Source: Chitinophagales bacterium (GTDB taxonomy: Bacteria; Bacteroidota; Bacteroidia; Chitinophagales; Saprospiraceae). Taken from it: a DNA stretch of 64,000 nt. A program made the translations under genes and the position numbers. Positions 24,344 to 30,773 of this stretch are shown here, piece after piece. Location of the stretch: positions 139,068 through 203,067 of the forward strand of contig JAFLBP010000005.1 of NCBI GenBank assembly GCA_017303875.1, read 5' to 3'. The notes beneath the pieces are model-generated. The model saw only the letters and a program-made list of their open reading frames with translations. It did no database searches and had not been told where the DNA came from. Every line of letters begins with the position of its first letter. Positions within the stretch are counted from its first letter, which is position 1.

Positions 24344-24703
24344 CTACCCAATCAACTCCCCAAAGGTCAGCAAATTCATGTCCGGATCGCGGAGGGCAAA
24401 CTCGCGCACACCCCAGGGTTTGTGTTGCAAGTGGCCAAGTTCAGGTATATCAAGTGCGCGGCTGCGGGCCAGTTCGTACCACTCCTGTATATGATCGGTT
24501 CGGAGGTACACGCTGCCGTAATTCTGCAGTGGATCCAGCCCGGCGAAGCGGAAAAAATGAATTTCCACCTGATCCTTGCGAACCATGAGGTAGTCGGGAA
24601 AGGTGTCATTGCCAATTACCTCAAAACCCAGTTGCCCGACGTAGAAGTCGCGCGTGGCAGATTTGTTGCGCATGGGCAGGCGCGGATGAATTTCAGTCAG
24701 CAT
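24344..24703 (-). CDS. Glyoxalase/bleomycin-resistance (VOC) family protein
   Basis: 119 residues from MLTEIHPRLPMRNKSATRDF. One VOC module: MRNKSATRDFYVGQLGFEVI, then VRKDQVEIHFFRF with a metal-type His, and a second half YLRTDHIQEWYELARSRALD and ALRDPDMNLLTFGELIG. The pattern fits bleomycin-binding (ShBle-like) resistance proteins that sequester the drug as a dimer, but many VOC proteins are enzymes. It is divergent from the DoxX-like gene, with a candidate -7 element on each strand. Confidence 0.88.
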   Translation of the reverse strand: MLTEIHPRLPMRNKSATRDFYVGQLGFEVIGNDTFPDYLMVRKDQVEIHFFRFAGLDPLQNYGSVYLRTDHIQEWYELARSRALDIPELGHLQHKPWGVREFALRDPDMNLLTFGELIG

Positions 24704-24722
24704 AGATCATATTTTTCAGGCA

Positions 24723-24730
24723 CAAAATTA
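24723..24730 (-). promoter_or_regulatory. Candidate -7 element (TAATTTTG) of the VOC gene
   Basis: On the minus strand TAATTTTG lies 19 bases before the ATG at 24703. Confidence 0.45.
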
Positions 24731-24801
24731 TAAAACATTTTTTGTTTTAATAAATTTTATCAAAAATAAAACAAAATATTTTTCAAATATTCCATCTGCA
24801 T

Positions 24802-24809
24802 TATATTTG
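24802..24809 (+). promoter_or_regulatory. Candidate -7 element (TATATTTG) of the DoxX-like gene
   Basis: TATATTTG lies 50 bases before the ATG at 24860. Confidence 0.45.
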
Positions 24810-24859
24810 CTGCCTGATTTATTCGAAAACAACACTATTCACAAACAAAAACATGTCCG

Positions 24860-25231
24860 ATGAAAAAGATCAACATCGCTTACTGGATCGTAACGGGGCT
24901 TTTTGCGGCCTTTATGATTTTCTCTTCCTTTTCCAACCTGACTTCTGCGCCGGAGGCCGTTGAGTTCATCAGCGGTCACTTGGGCTACCCCGCCTATATC
25001 GTTCCTTTTCTGGGCGCCGCCAAAATTGCGGGGGCGATTGTGCTCCTTATCCCTGCCTTCCGACGCATCAAGGAATGGGCTTATGCGGGTTTGTTCTTCG
25101 ACCTTGCCGGCGCCTTCTTTTCCCTGATAGCCGTCGATGGCTTCAAACCCGAACTCGCCTTTATGCTGGTGTTTATGGGACTGCTGTTCGGGTCGTATTT
25201 TTTATGGCATAAAAAGTTGGCACAGGTTTGA
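24860..25231 (+). CDS. DoxX-like membrane protein
   Basis: 123 residues with four membrane helices: YWIVTGLFAAFMIFSSFSNL, a loop with LGYPAYIVPFLGAAKIAG, then ALVLLIPAF-type and LAFMLVFMGLLFGSYFLW segments. The spacing and the Gly-Tyr-Pro loop fit the DoxX-like family of small four-helix proteins of uncertain function, some linked to redox or quinone metabolism. It is followed by an AraC-type regulator and an SDR enzyme, a common arrangement in accessory Bacteroidota loci. Confidence 0.8.
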   Translation: MKKINIAYWIVTGLFAAFMIFSSFSNLTSAPEAVEFISGHLGYPAYIVPFLGAAKIAGAIVLLIPAFRRIKEWAYAGLFFDLAGAFFSLIAVDGFKPELAFMLVFMGLLFGSYFLWHKKLAQV

Positions 25232-25323
25232 GTTTCTGACCGAAAAACACAACTTTTCTGTATTCGCGAAAGTTTGACTAAAAGTTGTGCCGCACCTTTG
25301 TGCATGTAAAGCACGCCGACGAA

Positions 25324-26211
25324 ATGGTCAGAATACTTCCGCAAACATTTTATGAAAATCCGGTCATCCAAAAAGTTCTGGTTGACGGGCTTTGCTGTGC
25401 GGTGTTTAAAAAACTGGATGCGCCGGAATATGGCAAGGAAGGTTATATTTCGGCGCATGCCCTTACCATGATTTTGCGCGGAACACTGCGTGTGGAAAAC
25501 GACGAGGGCCTGCTGCTGGATGTACCCGCCGGCACTTCCATCCTTATGCCCAAAGGCCTGTACACCGTGTCGGATTTATTGCCCCAAAATGGCAGTTTTG
25601 AAGCGGTGATGTACTTTTTTGAACCCGATTTGATTCAGCAATTTCTCGACTCACTGAGCCTCAGCAACTCGGTACATCCCGGCGTTAGCCATGCCCTGAT
25701 CCCAACGAACGAAGAGCTCAGCACCTATACTACTTCGCTGCTCCGCCTTTACGGCAATAAGCCGCAGCCCCATCGCCTGCTCGCCCGAACCAAACTTTTT
25801 GAACTGCTACACCTGCTCGACGCCGCCTACGACCAACAGCACGGATTTGCGCAACTGCTTGCCGCACTCAACAACAAAGCGCGAAAAAGCCTGCGCGAGT
25901 TTATGCTCAGCAATTTCCATAAACCCCTCGGTATTGAAGACTATGCCTACCTGAGCGGGCGCTCAGTTTCTACTTTTACCCGCGATTTCAAATCAAAATT
26001 CGATGGCGTAGCACCCAAACAATGGCTGATTGAGCAACGCCTCGAACGCGCCAGGGAATTGCTCGGCAAAGGACAGCACCAACAAATTTCAGAAATTGCC
26101 CTTGAGGCGGGTTACCTGAATATCCCCCATTTTATCAAGGAATTTCACAAGCGCTTCGGCATCACGCCCAAACAGTTTATGATTGAAAACCGGATAGCTA
26201 CACCTTTGTAG
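25324..26211 (+). CDS. AraC family transcriptional regulator
   Basis: 295 residues from the ATG at 25324 (MVRILPQTFYENPVIQKVLV); an upstream in-frame TTG at 25285 would add 13 residues that look like leader. The N-terminal part is a cupin-like ligand domain (LRVENDEGLLLDVPAGTSIL). The C-terminal HTH pair is clear: DYAYLSGRSVSTFTRDFKSK and ISEIALEAGYLNIPHFIKEF with the signature RFGITPKQFM. CACCTTTG at 25293 is a near match to a -7 element. It probably regulates the neighbouring DoxX-like and SDR genes. Confidence 0.9.
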   Translation: MVRILPQTFYENPVIQKVLVDGLCCAVFKKLDAPEYGKEGYISAHALTMILRGTLRVENDEGLLLDVPAGTSILMPKGLYTVSDLLPQNGSFEAVMYFFEPDLIQQFLDSLSLSNSVHPGVSHALIPTNEELSTYTTSLLRLYGNKPQPHRLLARTKLFELLHLLDAAYDQQHGFAQLLAALNNKARKSLREFMLSNFHKPLGIEDYAYLSGRSVSTFTRDFKSKFDGVAPKQWLIEQRLERARELLGKGQHQQISEIALEAGYLNIPHFIKEFHKRFGITPKQFMIENRIATPL

Positions 26212-26256
26212 CTTCCGAAAACACCCGCATTTTTCATCTTTTTATCAATATTTACC

Positions 26257-27012
26257 ATGCATAAAATTGCAATCATCACCGGCGGCAGCCGGGGACTCGG
26301 GAAAGATATGGCCCTGTCCGTTGCCGCCAAAGGACTTGACATCATCCTCACCTACAACACACAGCCGGATGCAGCCGCTGAAGTTGTGGAAGCCATCCGG
26401 GTTACCGGGCGCAAAGCAGCTGCACTCCCGCTAAACCTCTCCGAAACCGGCGGCATCACAACCTTCGTAGCACAGCTCTCCAATCTGCTCCAAACGGATT
26501 TTGAAGACCGAAAGCCTGACTTTTTGATCAATAATGCCGGTATGGGCGCTACCATCCCGATGGCGCAGGCAACAGAGGCGCAGTTCGACGCATTCCTGAA
26601 CGTACACTTTAAAGGCGTGTATTTCCTCACGCAGCAGCTCTTGCCGCTGATGAACGACGGCGGCGGCATTATCAACATCTCTACCGGCACCACGAGATTC
26701 AGCAACCCGGGTTACTCCCTTTACGCTTCCATGAAAGGCGCTGTGGAAGTACTGACGCGCTACATCGCCAAAGAGTATGGACAACGCGGCATACGCGCCA
26801 ATGTCGTGGCGCCCGGCCCGGTGGAAACGGACTTCAACGATGCCGCCATTCGCAATAACCCGCAAATGAAAGAACGGCTGTCTGGCATGGCCGCGCTGAA
26901 CCGTGTCGGGAACCCCGATGACATTGGTGGCGTGGTCGCGTTTTTGTGCTCCGATGACGCCAAGTGGGTGAACGGGCAGCGCATTGAAGTGTCGGGCGGG
27001 TTGCTGGTGTAA
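26257..27012 (+). CDS. Short-chain dehydrogenase/reductase (SDR)
   Basis: 251 residues. Classical SDR marks: the cofactor loop GGSRGLGKDMA (about residues 9-19), NNAGMG (about 91), the catalytic Ser in INISTGTTRF and Tyr-X3-Lys in YSLYASMKGAVEV, and the PG motif NVVAPGPVETDF. The basic residue after the first strand suggests NADPH. The substrate is not deducible; the closest general type is the FabG/3-oxoacyl reductase-like group. It lies 45 bases after the AraC gene in the same direction. Confidence 0.93.
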   Translation: MHKIAIITGGSRGLGKDMALSVAAKGLDIILTYNTQPDAAAEVVEAIRVTGRKAAALPLNLSETGGITTFVAQLSNLLQTDFEDRKPDFLINNAGMGATIPMAQATEAQFDAFLNVHFKGVYFLTQQLLPLMNDGGGIINISTGTTRFSNPGYSLYASMKGAVEVLTRYIAKEYGQRGIRANVVAPGPVETDFNDAAIRNNPQMKERLSGMAALNRVGNPDDIGGVVAFLCSDDAKWVNGQRIEVSGGLLV

Positions 27013-27040
27013 AAAAGGGGAGTGTTTTGGTATTTTAGAA

Positions 27041-27071
27041 TTTGGTGTTTTAGAATTTGCGCGTATATTTG
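27041..27071 (+). promoter_or_regulatory. Promoter with -33 TTTG and -7 TATATTTG, 19-base spacing
   Basis: TTTG at 27041-27044 and TATATTTG at 27064-27071 are separated by 19 bases, matching both parts of the Bacteroidota housekeeping promoter. It lies 34 bases before the ATG at 27106. The upstream half falls inside a short direct repeat (TTTTAGAATTTG twice). Confidence 0.65.
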
Positions 27072-27105
27072 CAACCGATTAATTGCAAATTAAATTTTCA
27101 ACGCA

Positions 27106-27663
27106 ATGCGCAAACTCAAATTACAGGTACAAACCACGATCGACGGCTTCATCAGTGGCCCGGAAGGACAAATGGACTGGATGCAATTTCCCTGGACCGA
27201 AGACATCGGCGCCTATGTAGGTGCGCTAACGGAACCCGTAGACACCATCCTGCTTGGTCGCAAACTCGCCGAAGGATTTATCCCGCACTGGGCCGCATTG
27301 CCATCCGATACGCCCGGAGCCGACAAAATGAATCACTCCCGCCGCGTGGTATTTTCCAAAACCCTTGAAACTTCGCCTTGGGAAAATGCAAGTATTGCCG
27401 GCGGGCCACTTGCCGAAACCGTGCAGCAGCTCAAGTCAGAACCCGGCGGCGATCTCATCGTGTACGGCGGTGGCAGCTTTGTTTCGGCCCTGCTCGAAGC
27501 GGATTTAATAGATGAACTGAACCTGTTCATCAACCCCGCAGCCATTGGCAAGGGTATGCCTATTTTCGACAAACTCAGCAGCTTGCGGCGCTTTCAACTG
27601 CTTGAAGCACGGGCTTTTGAATGCGGCGTTGCGGTGCTGAAATACGCTTTAATCAAAACTTAA
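27106..27663 (+). CDS. Dihydrofolate reductase family (RibD C-terminal-like) protein
   Basis: 185 residues, MRKLKLQVQTTIDGFISGPE at the start, which is the usual opening of YwjB/YyaP-type DHFR-fold reductases, with MDWMQFPW, ILLGRKLAEGFIPHWAAL and GGDLIVYGGGSFVSALLEAD (the NADPH-binding loop). It ends in KYALIKT. The family has the RibD C-terminal fold; physiological substrates are mostly unknown. It is the first gene of a likely unit with the ArsR regulator 12 bases downstream. Confidence 0.9.
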   Translation: MRKLKLQVQTTIDGFISGPEGQMDWMQFPWTEDIGAYVGALTEPVDTILLGRKLAEGFIPHWAALPSDTPGADKMNHSRRVVFSKTLETSPWENASIAGGPLAETVQQLKSEPGGDLIVYGGGSFVSALLEADLIDELNLFINPAAIGKGMPIFDKLSSLRRFQLLEARAFECGVAVLKYALIKT

Positions 27664-27675
27664 TTACCCCAATCC

Positions 27676-27999
27676 ATGCGCAGAGACGTTTTTCAGGCCA
27701 TCGCCGACCCCACCCGCCGGGCCATTTTGAGCCTGCTGGCCTTGCAGGCAATGACCCCCAATGCCGTGGCGGCACATTTTGACAGTACCCGACAGGCCGT
27801 TTCCAAGCATATCCAGATTCTGACGGAATGCGAATTGCTCCGGCAGGAACAGCAGGGCCGGGAAATTTATTACCACCTCAATCCGGAAAAAATGAAAACT
27901 GTTGCCGACTGGCTCGAACCTTTCCGTCAAATGTGGGAGCAGCGTTTTGAGCAGTTAGACGCGCTTCTGGAAAATTTAAAAACAAACGTAACCACTTAG
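27676..27999 (+). CDS. ArsR-family winged-helix regulator
   Basis: 107 residues, [20 protein letters not shown] at the start and the recognition helix in [20 protein letters not shown], followed by the wing [15 protein letters not shown]. No metal-binding Cys motif is present, so it belongs to the non-metal ArsR group that is often encoded next to SRPBCC (AHSA1-type) proteins, as here. It probably autoregulates the DHFR-like/ArsR/SRPBCC/DUF1801 unit. Confidence 0.92.
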   Translation: MRRDVFQAIADPTRRAILSLLALQAMTPNAVAAHFDSTRQAVSKHIQILTECELLRQEQQGREIYYHLNPEKMKTVADWLEPFRQMWEQRFEQLDALLENLKTNVTT

Positions 28000-28022
28000 G
28001 TTCCCTGATCTTTGCGTGAATT

Positions 28023-28096
28023 CTTTGCGTCCTTTGCGTGAAAAATAACACGCTTTCACGCAAAGTGCGCAGAGCATTCACGCAAAGGACGCAAAG
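28023..28096. repeat. CTTTGCGTG-type inverted repeat
   Basis: Perfect 20-base outer arms at 28023-28042 and 28077-28096. An alternative inner hairpin CTTTGCGTGAAA/TTTCACGCAAAG occupies 28032-28065 and recurs almost unchanged at 50594-50633. It lies between the ArsR and SRPBCC genes. Confidence 0.85.
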
Positions 28097-28122
28097 GCTA
28101 AGCAGTTACAAACAAACAAAAA

Positions 28123-28608
28123 ATGAAGCACGAATTTATCAAAGACCTGACCAATGGGCGCTTATTAGTCAATCGCAGTTTTGCAGCCCCGCTCTCGGCA
28201 GTTTGGCGCGCCTGGACGGAGGCCGAACTCCTCGAACAATGGTGGGCGCCGCAACCCTGGAAGGCTGTAACCAAAAGCATGAATTTCACAGCGGGCGGCC
28301 GCTGGCATTACTACATGGCCGGTCCGGACGGCGAAAAACACTGGACTTTCATGGATTTCCTGGAAATTCGTCCGCAAACGTTCATCAAAACGGAAGATGG
28401 CTTTTGCGACGAAGCCGGCAATGTAACCGCCTCGGAGCTTACCTCCATTTGGGAAATTCATTTCATCGAGGAGGGCGAGCAGACCCTCGTCAGAATAATA
28501 ATGCAATACGCCAACGAAACGGCACTCAAACAAATCGTGGAAATGGGCATGGAAGAGGGCTTCACAATGGGCCTGAACCAATTGGAAAACCTGCTGCAAC
28601 ATGGATAA
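28123..28608 (+). CDS. SRPBCC domain protein (AHSA1/polyketide-cyclase-like)
   Basis: 161 residues. Typical opening NRSFAAPLSAVWRAWTEAEL, then LLEQWWAPQPWKAVTKSMNF and GGRWHYYMAGPDGEKHWTFM, and the long final helix EEGFTMGLNQLENLLQ. The helix-grip fold binds hydrophobic ligands; in this family a role as a small-molecule sensor or chaperone-like protein is usual. It overlaps the next gene by eight bases and follows the ArsR gene after a palindrome. A long alternative frame over the same bases is a shadow. Confidence 0.9.
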   Translation: MKHEFIKDLTNGRLLVNRSFAAPLSAVWRAWTEAELLEQWWAPQPWKAVTKSMNFTAGGRWHYYMAGPDGEKHWTFMDFLEIRPQTFIKTEDGFCDEAGNVTASELTSIWEIHFIEEGEQTLVRIIMQYANETALKQIVEMGMEEGFTMGLNQLENLLQHG

Positions 28609-28957
28609 ATTCACAAGCGTAGCCGAATATATGGCACAGGTGCCGGAAACGGTTTTGCCTTTAGTGGAAAGCCTTCGCCAAACCATCCGCGAGGCCGTAC
28701 CGGAGGCCACAGAGGTAATCAGCTACAACATGCCGGCCTATAAAACCAAAAGTGTGCTGGTGTATTTTGCTGTGTACGCAAAGCATATCGGCTTCTACCC
28801 TACCGGCGATGGTATTGCCGCATTTCAGGATAAAATCAAGGACTACCCGAATTCCAAGGGAGCCATCCGCTTTATGCTGGATAAACCCCTGCCGCTGGAT
28901 TTAGTACGGGAAATGACTTTGTACCGGGCTTTGCGGGTTAGTGAAGGGTTTAGGTGA
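28601..28957 (+). CDS. DUF1801 (YdhG-like) domain protein
   Basis: 118 residues. Signature LVESLRQTIREAVPEATEVI, SYNMPAYKTKSVLVYFAVYA, KHIGFYPTGDGIAAFQDKIK and the end GAIRFMLDKPLPLDLVREM. These are the hallmarks of DUF1801, a small alpha/beta family that includes Bacillus YdhG and a frataxin-like iron chaperone. It overlaps the SRPBCC stop by eight bases, implying coupled translation. Two more intact DUF1801-related genes and a remnant lie elsewhere in the window. Confidence 0.88.
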   Translation: MDKFTSVAEYMAQVPETVLPLVESLRQTIREAVPEATEVISYNMPAYKTKSVLVYFAVYAKHIGFYPTGDGIAAFQDKIKDYPNSKGAIRFMLDKPLPLDLVREMTLYRALRVSEGFR

Positions 28958-28969
28958 CACTGCCTGATC

Positions 28970-29058
28970 TCAGCGAATATCAAATTTCCCGTAAATCATC
29001 TCCTGCACGCCTTTGGAATTGATAAAATCTATCGGGAAACCGTAGGGGATTTTGCTGA
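28970..29058 (-). pseudogene. Detached C-terminal fragment of aldo/keto reductase gene
   Basis: This is the left copy (28961-29058) of a 98-base direct repeat whose right copy (29546-29643) is the true 3' end of the aldo/keto reductase gene. On the minus strand it reads KIPYGFPIDFINSKGVQEMI then YGKFDIR and stop, against PMDF in the intact gene. Only two of 98 bases differ. It has no start and is a by-product of the event that placed the two small genes here. Confidence 0.9.
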
Positions 29059-29065
29059 TTTGCCT

Positions 29066-29073
29066 TAACTTTG
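29066..29073 (+). promoter_or_regulatory. Candidate -7 element (TAACTTTG) of the small-gene cassette
   Basis: TAACTTTG begins eight bases after the end of the left 98-base repeat and lies 23 bases before the ATG at 29097. Confidence 0.5.
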
Positions 29074-29096
29074 TGAATAATTGCTATTACACTCCG

Positions 29097-29276
29097 ATGA
29101 ACGAATTTGACCGCGAAAACCTGCTTGAGGAGTTGGAAATGCTAAAAGTGCTTTTGGATTTCCACATCAAGAACAAGGCTCAAATTGCAATGTCTCCACA
29201 AGAATTTGACAACTATGTCAATGCGGTACTCGATCGATTAAGTGAGATCCGTGTTATTTTGGAGCAAAACTTCTGA
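29097..29276 (+). CDS. Small acidic helical protein of the repeat-bounded cassette (59 aa)
   Basis: From the ATG at 29097 (MNEFDRENLLEELEMLKVLL) the product is 59 residues, ending RLSEIRVILEQNF; an upstream in-frame ATG at 29052 would overlap the 98-base repeat and the promoter and is less likely. It is almost entirely charged helix and might be an antitoxin or adaptor. The next gene starts four bases after its stop. No family recognised. Confidence 0.6.
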   Translation: MNEFDRENLLEELEMLKVLLDFHIKNKAQIAMSPQEFDNYVNAVLDRLSEIRVILEQNF

Positions 29277-29279
29277 AAA

Positions 29280-29552
29280 ATGAAAAAATTTGCCAATATC
29301 TACGATTTAGTCTGCCGACTCACCGATGATCGGGCATTTCGGGCATTTTTCACCGCATACCTGATGACAGAAAGCGAGGAAGAAAGAACGGCTTTGAGCA
29401 ATCGCTTTTGGCAGGAACTTGCCCTCCAAAATGCTGCGGAGCAACAACTCTTGCGGGCAGAATTCACCCGTTGTTTTCTGAAGCTCCCCGGCCTGGCGGC
29501 TGAGTTGCATGAGCGCGCCTTCAACGCCGCCAATGCCGCCAATGCTGCCTGA
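29280..29552 (+). CDS. Small helical protein of the repeat-bounded cassette (90 aa)
   Basis: 90 residues, MKKFANIYDLVCRLTDDRAF to a terminal NAANAANAA stretch. The helical pattern (FRAFFTAYLMTESEEERTAL, EQQLLRAEFTRCFLKLPGL) suggests a compact soluble protein. Its stop codon and last residues lie in the right copy of the 98-base repeat, so the repeat supplies its 3' end. With the 59-residue gene it forms a two-gene unit. No family recognised; a toxin-antitoxin pair is one possibility with no direct support. Confidence 0.6.
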   Translation: MKKFANIYDLVCRLTDDRAFRAFFTAYLMTESEEERTALSNRFWQELALQNAAEQQLLRAEFTRCFLKLPGLAAELHERAFNAANAANAA

Positions 29553-29643
29553 GCTCAGCGAATATCAAATTTCCCGTAAATCATCTCCTGCACGCCTTTG
29601 GAATTGATAAAATCCATCGGGAAACCGTAGGGGATTTTGCTGA
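29546..29643. repeat. 98-base direct repeat, right copy (left copy 28961-29058)
   Basis: Both copies run from TGCCTGA through the last 29 codons of the aldo/keto reductase frame, with two mismatches in 98 bases. The copies are 585 bases apart and enclose only the two small genes. Confidence 0.93.
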
Positions 29644-30562
29644 GCTCGTCCAGCTCCTGCATGGCTGCAGCGGGCAAGTCAAATTCAAGGCATTTCAAAT
29701 TATCCAGCAACTGCTCGGGTTTGCGGGCACCGACGATTGGAATAACATTGTGCTTGCCCCGCAGCCAGGAAAGCGCCAGTACTGAAGGGCTTTGCCCGAG
29801 CGCGGCAGCAAGTGCCACGAGTTTTTCTGTAATGGCCAGGTTACGCTCCGAAAACCGGGAATGGCCTTCTTTCAGGCGTTTATCATCGGCGTGGCCGTTG
29901 GTGTATTTGCCCGTGAGCAGTCCGCCGCCCAAAGGGCTCCAGGCCAGCAGGCTCATGCCGTCTTCGGCGGCGAGGGGCAGGTGTTCGCGCTCAATGTTTC
30001 TTTCCACGAGGCTGTATTCCATTTGCATGGCCTGAAAGCGGGGCATGTAGCGGTGTTCGGCAAGCGTGTTGGCTTTGGCGATGACCCAGGCTGGCGCGTC
30101 GGAGATACCGATGTGCAGTGCTTTGCCTGCATCCACCAATTGCTTCAGGCCGTAGAGCGTTTCTTCAATGGGCGTCCGTTTGTCCCAGATATGCACCCAG
30201 AAAACGTCTACATAATCGGTGTTCAGGCGTTTGAGGCTGGCTTCGAGGGCGAGCGTCATATTTTTGCGCTGGTTGCCGCCGGTGTTGATGTCTTTGGGGT
30301 TGGTCATCAGAGAATATTTGGTGGCGATGACCAGTTCGTTTCGAATACCGGCGGTGAGTTCGCCGAGGATGCGTTCGCTGTTGCCTTGTGTGTAGAAATT
30401 GGCGGTATCAATAAAGTTGCCGCCGGCATCGAGGAAGTGATGCAGCATTTGACGGCTGCCGTCTTTATCGGCACCCCAGCCCCAGTCTTCGCCGAAAGTC
30501 ATGGTACCGAGGCAGAGTTCAGAAACGCGCAAGCCGGTTTTACCGAAAATTTTGTAGTGCAT
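29555..30562 (-). CDS. Aldo/keto reductase
   Basis: 335 residues. AKR marks: FGKTGLRVSELCLGTMTFGE, the catalytic Asp in FIDTANFYTQGNSERILGEL with Tyr, the Lys in VIATKYSLM, the His in DVFWVHIWDKRTPIEETLYG, and the NADPH site near PIVGARKPEQLLDNLKCLEF. The sequence is closest to the YghZ/YajO-like group, NADPH-dependent reductases of aldehydes. The last 29 codons are duplicated upstream of the small-gene cassette. It has its own -7 element. Confidence 0.94.
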   Translation of the reverse strand: MHYKIFGKTGLRVSELCLGTMTFGEDWGWGADKDGSRQMLHHFLDAGGNFIDTANFYTQGNSERILGELTAGIRNELVIATKYSLMTNPKDINTGGNQRKNMTLALEASLKRLNTDYVDVFWVHIWDKRTPIEETLYGLKQLVDAGKALHIGISDAPAWVIAKANTLAEHRYMPRFQAMQMEYSLVERNIEREHLPLAAEDGMSLLAWSPLGGGLLTGKYTNGHADDKRLKEGHSRFSERNLAITEKLVALAAALGQSPSVLALSWLRGKHNVIPIVGARKPEQLLDNLKCLEFDLPAAAMQELDELSKIPYGFPMDFINSKGVQEMIYGKFDIR

Positions 30563-30595
30563 GGTGCGGTGACGGGTATTTTAAAATGCAGTTAC

Positions 30596-30603
30596 CAAAG
30601 GTA
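30596..30603 (-). promoter_or_regulatory. Candidate -7 element (TACCTTTG) of the aldo/keto reductase gene
   Basis: On the minus strand TACCTTTG lies 33 bases before the ATG at 30562. Confidence 0.5.
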
Positions 30604-30648
30604 CTGCAAATGTTCTTTTTGAAATGAATTAAAGCAAGGATGACTTAT

Positions 30649-30772
30649 ATCGGGCTAAATGTGTCTTTTTTCCAGAGATTTAGCCCGATAAGATTTTTTA
30701 TATTGGGCTAAATCTGCTATTTTTGCAGAGATTTAGCCCGATAAGATTTTATAAAACCGGCTAAATCCGTAA
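30649..30772 (+). repeat. 53-base tandem repeats (2.3 copies) forming the ATPase promoter
   Basis: Units start at 30649, 30702 and 30755 with an exact 53-base period. Each of the first two contains GGGCTAAAT and, 17 bases later, ATTTAGCCC (30652-30660/30678-30686 and 30705-30713/30731-30739). The third is only the left part and ends next to the ATG. In the second unit a -7 element TATTTTTG (30718-30725) sits between the inverted arms, so a protein bound there would block transcription of the ATPase gene. Confidence 0.85.
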
Positions 30773-30773
30773 C

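Noticed and set aside
28038-28622. 194-residue plus-strand frame starting in the palindrome before the SRPBCC gene
   Set aside because: It is out of frame with the SRPBCC and DUF1801 genes that overlap by eight bases and has an Arg/Asn-rich composition.
28961-29643. Insertion sequence with target-site duplication
   Set aside because: The 98-base duplication is far longer than any IS target duplication and no transposase or terminal inverted repeat is found between the copies.
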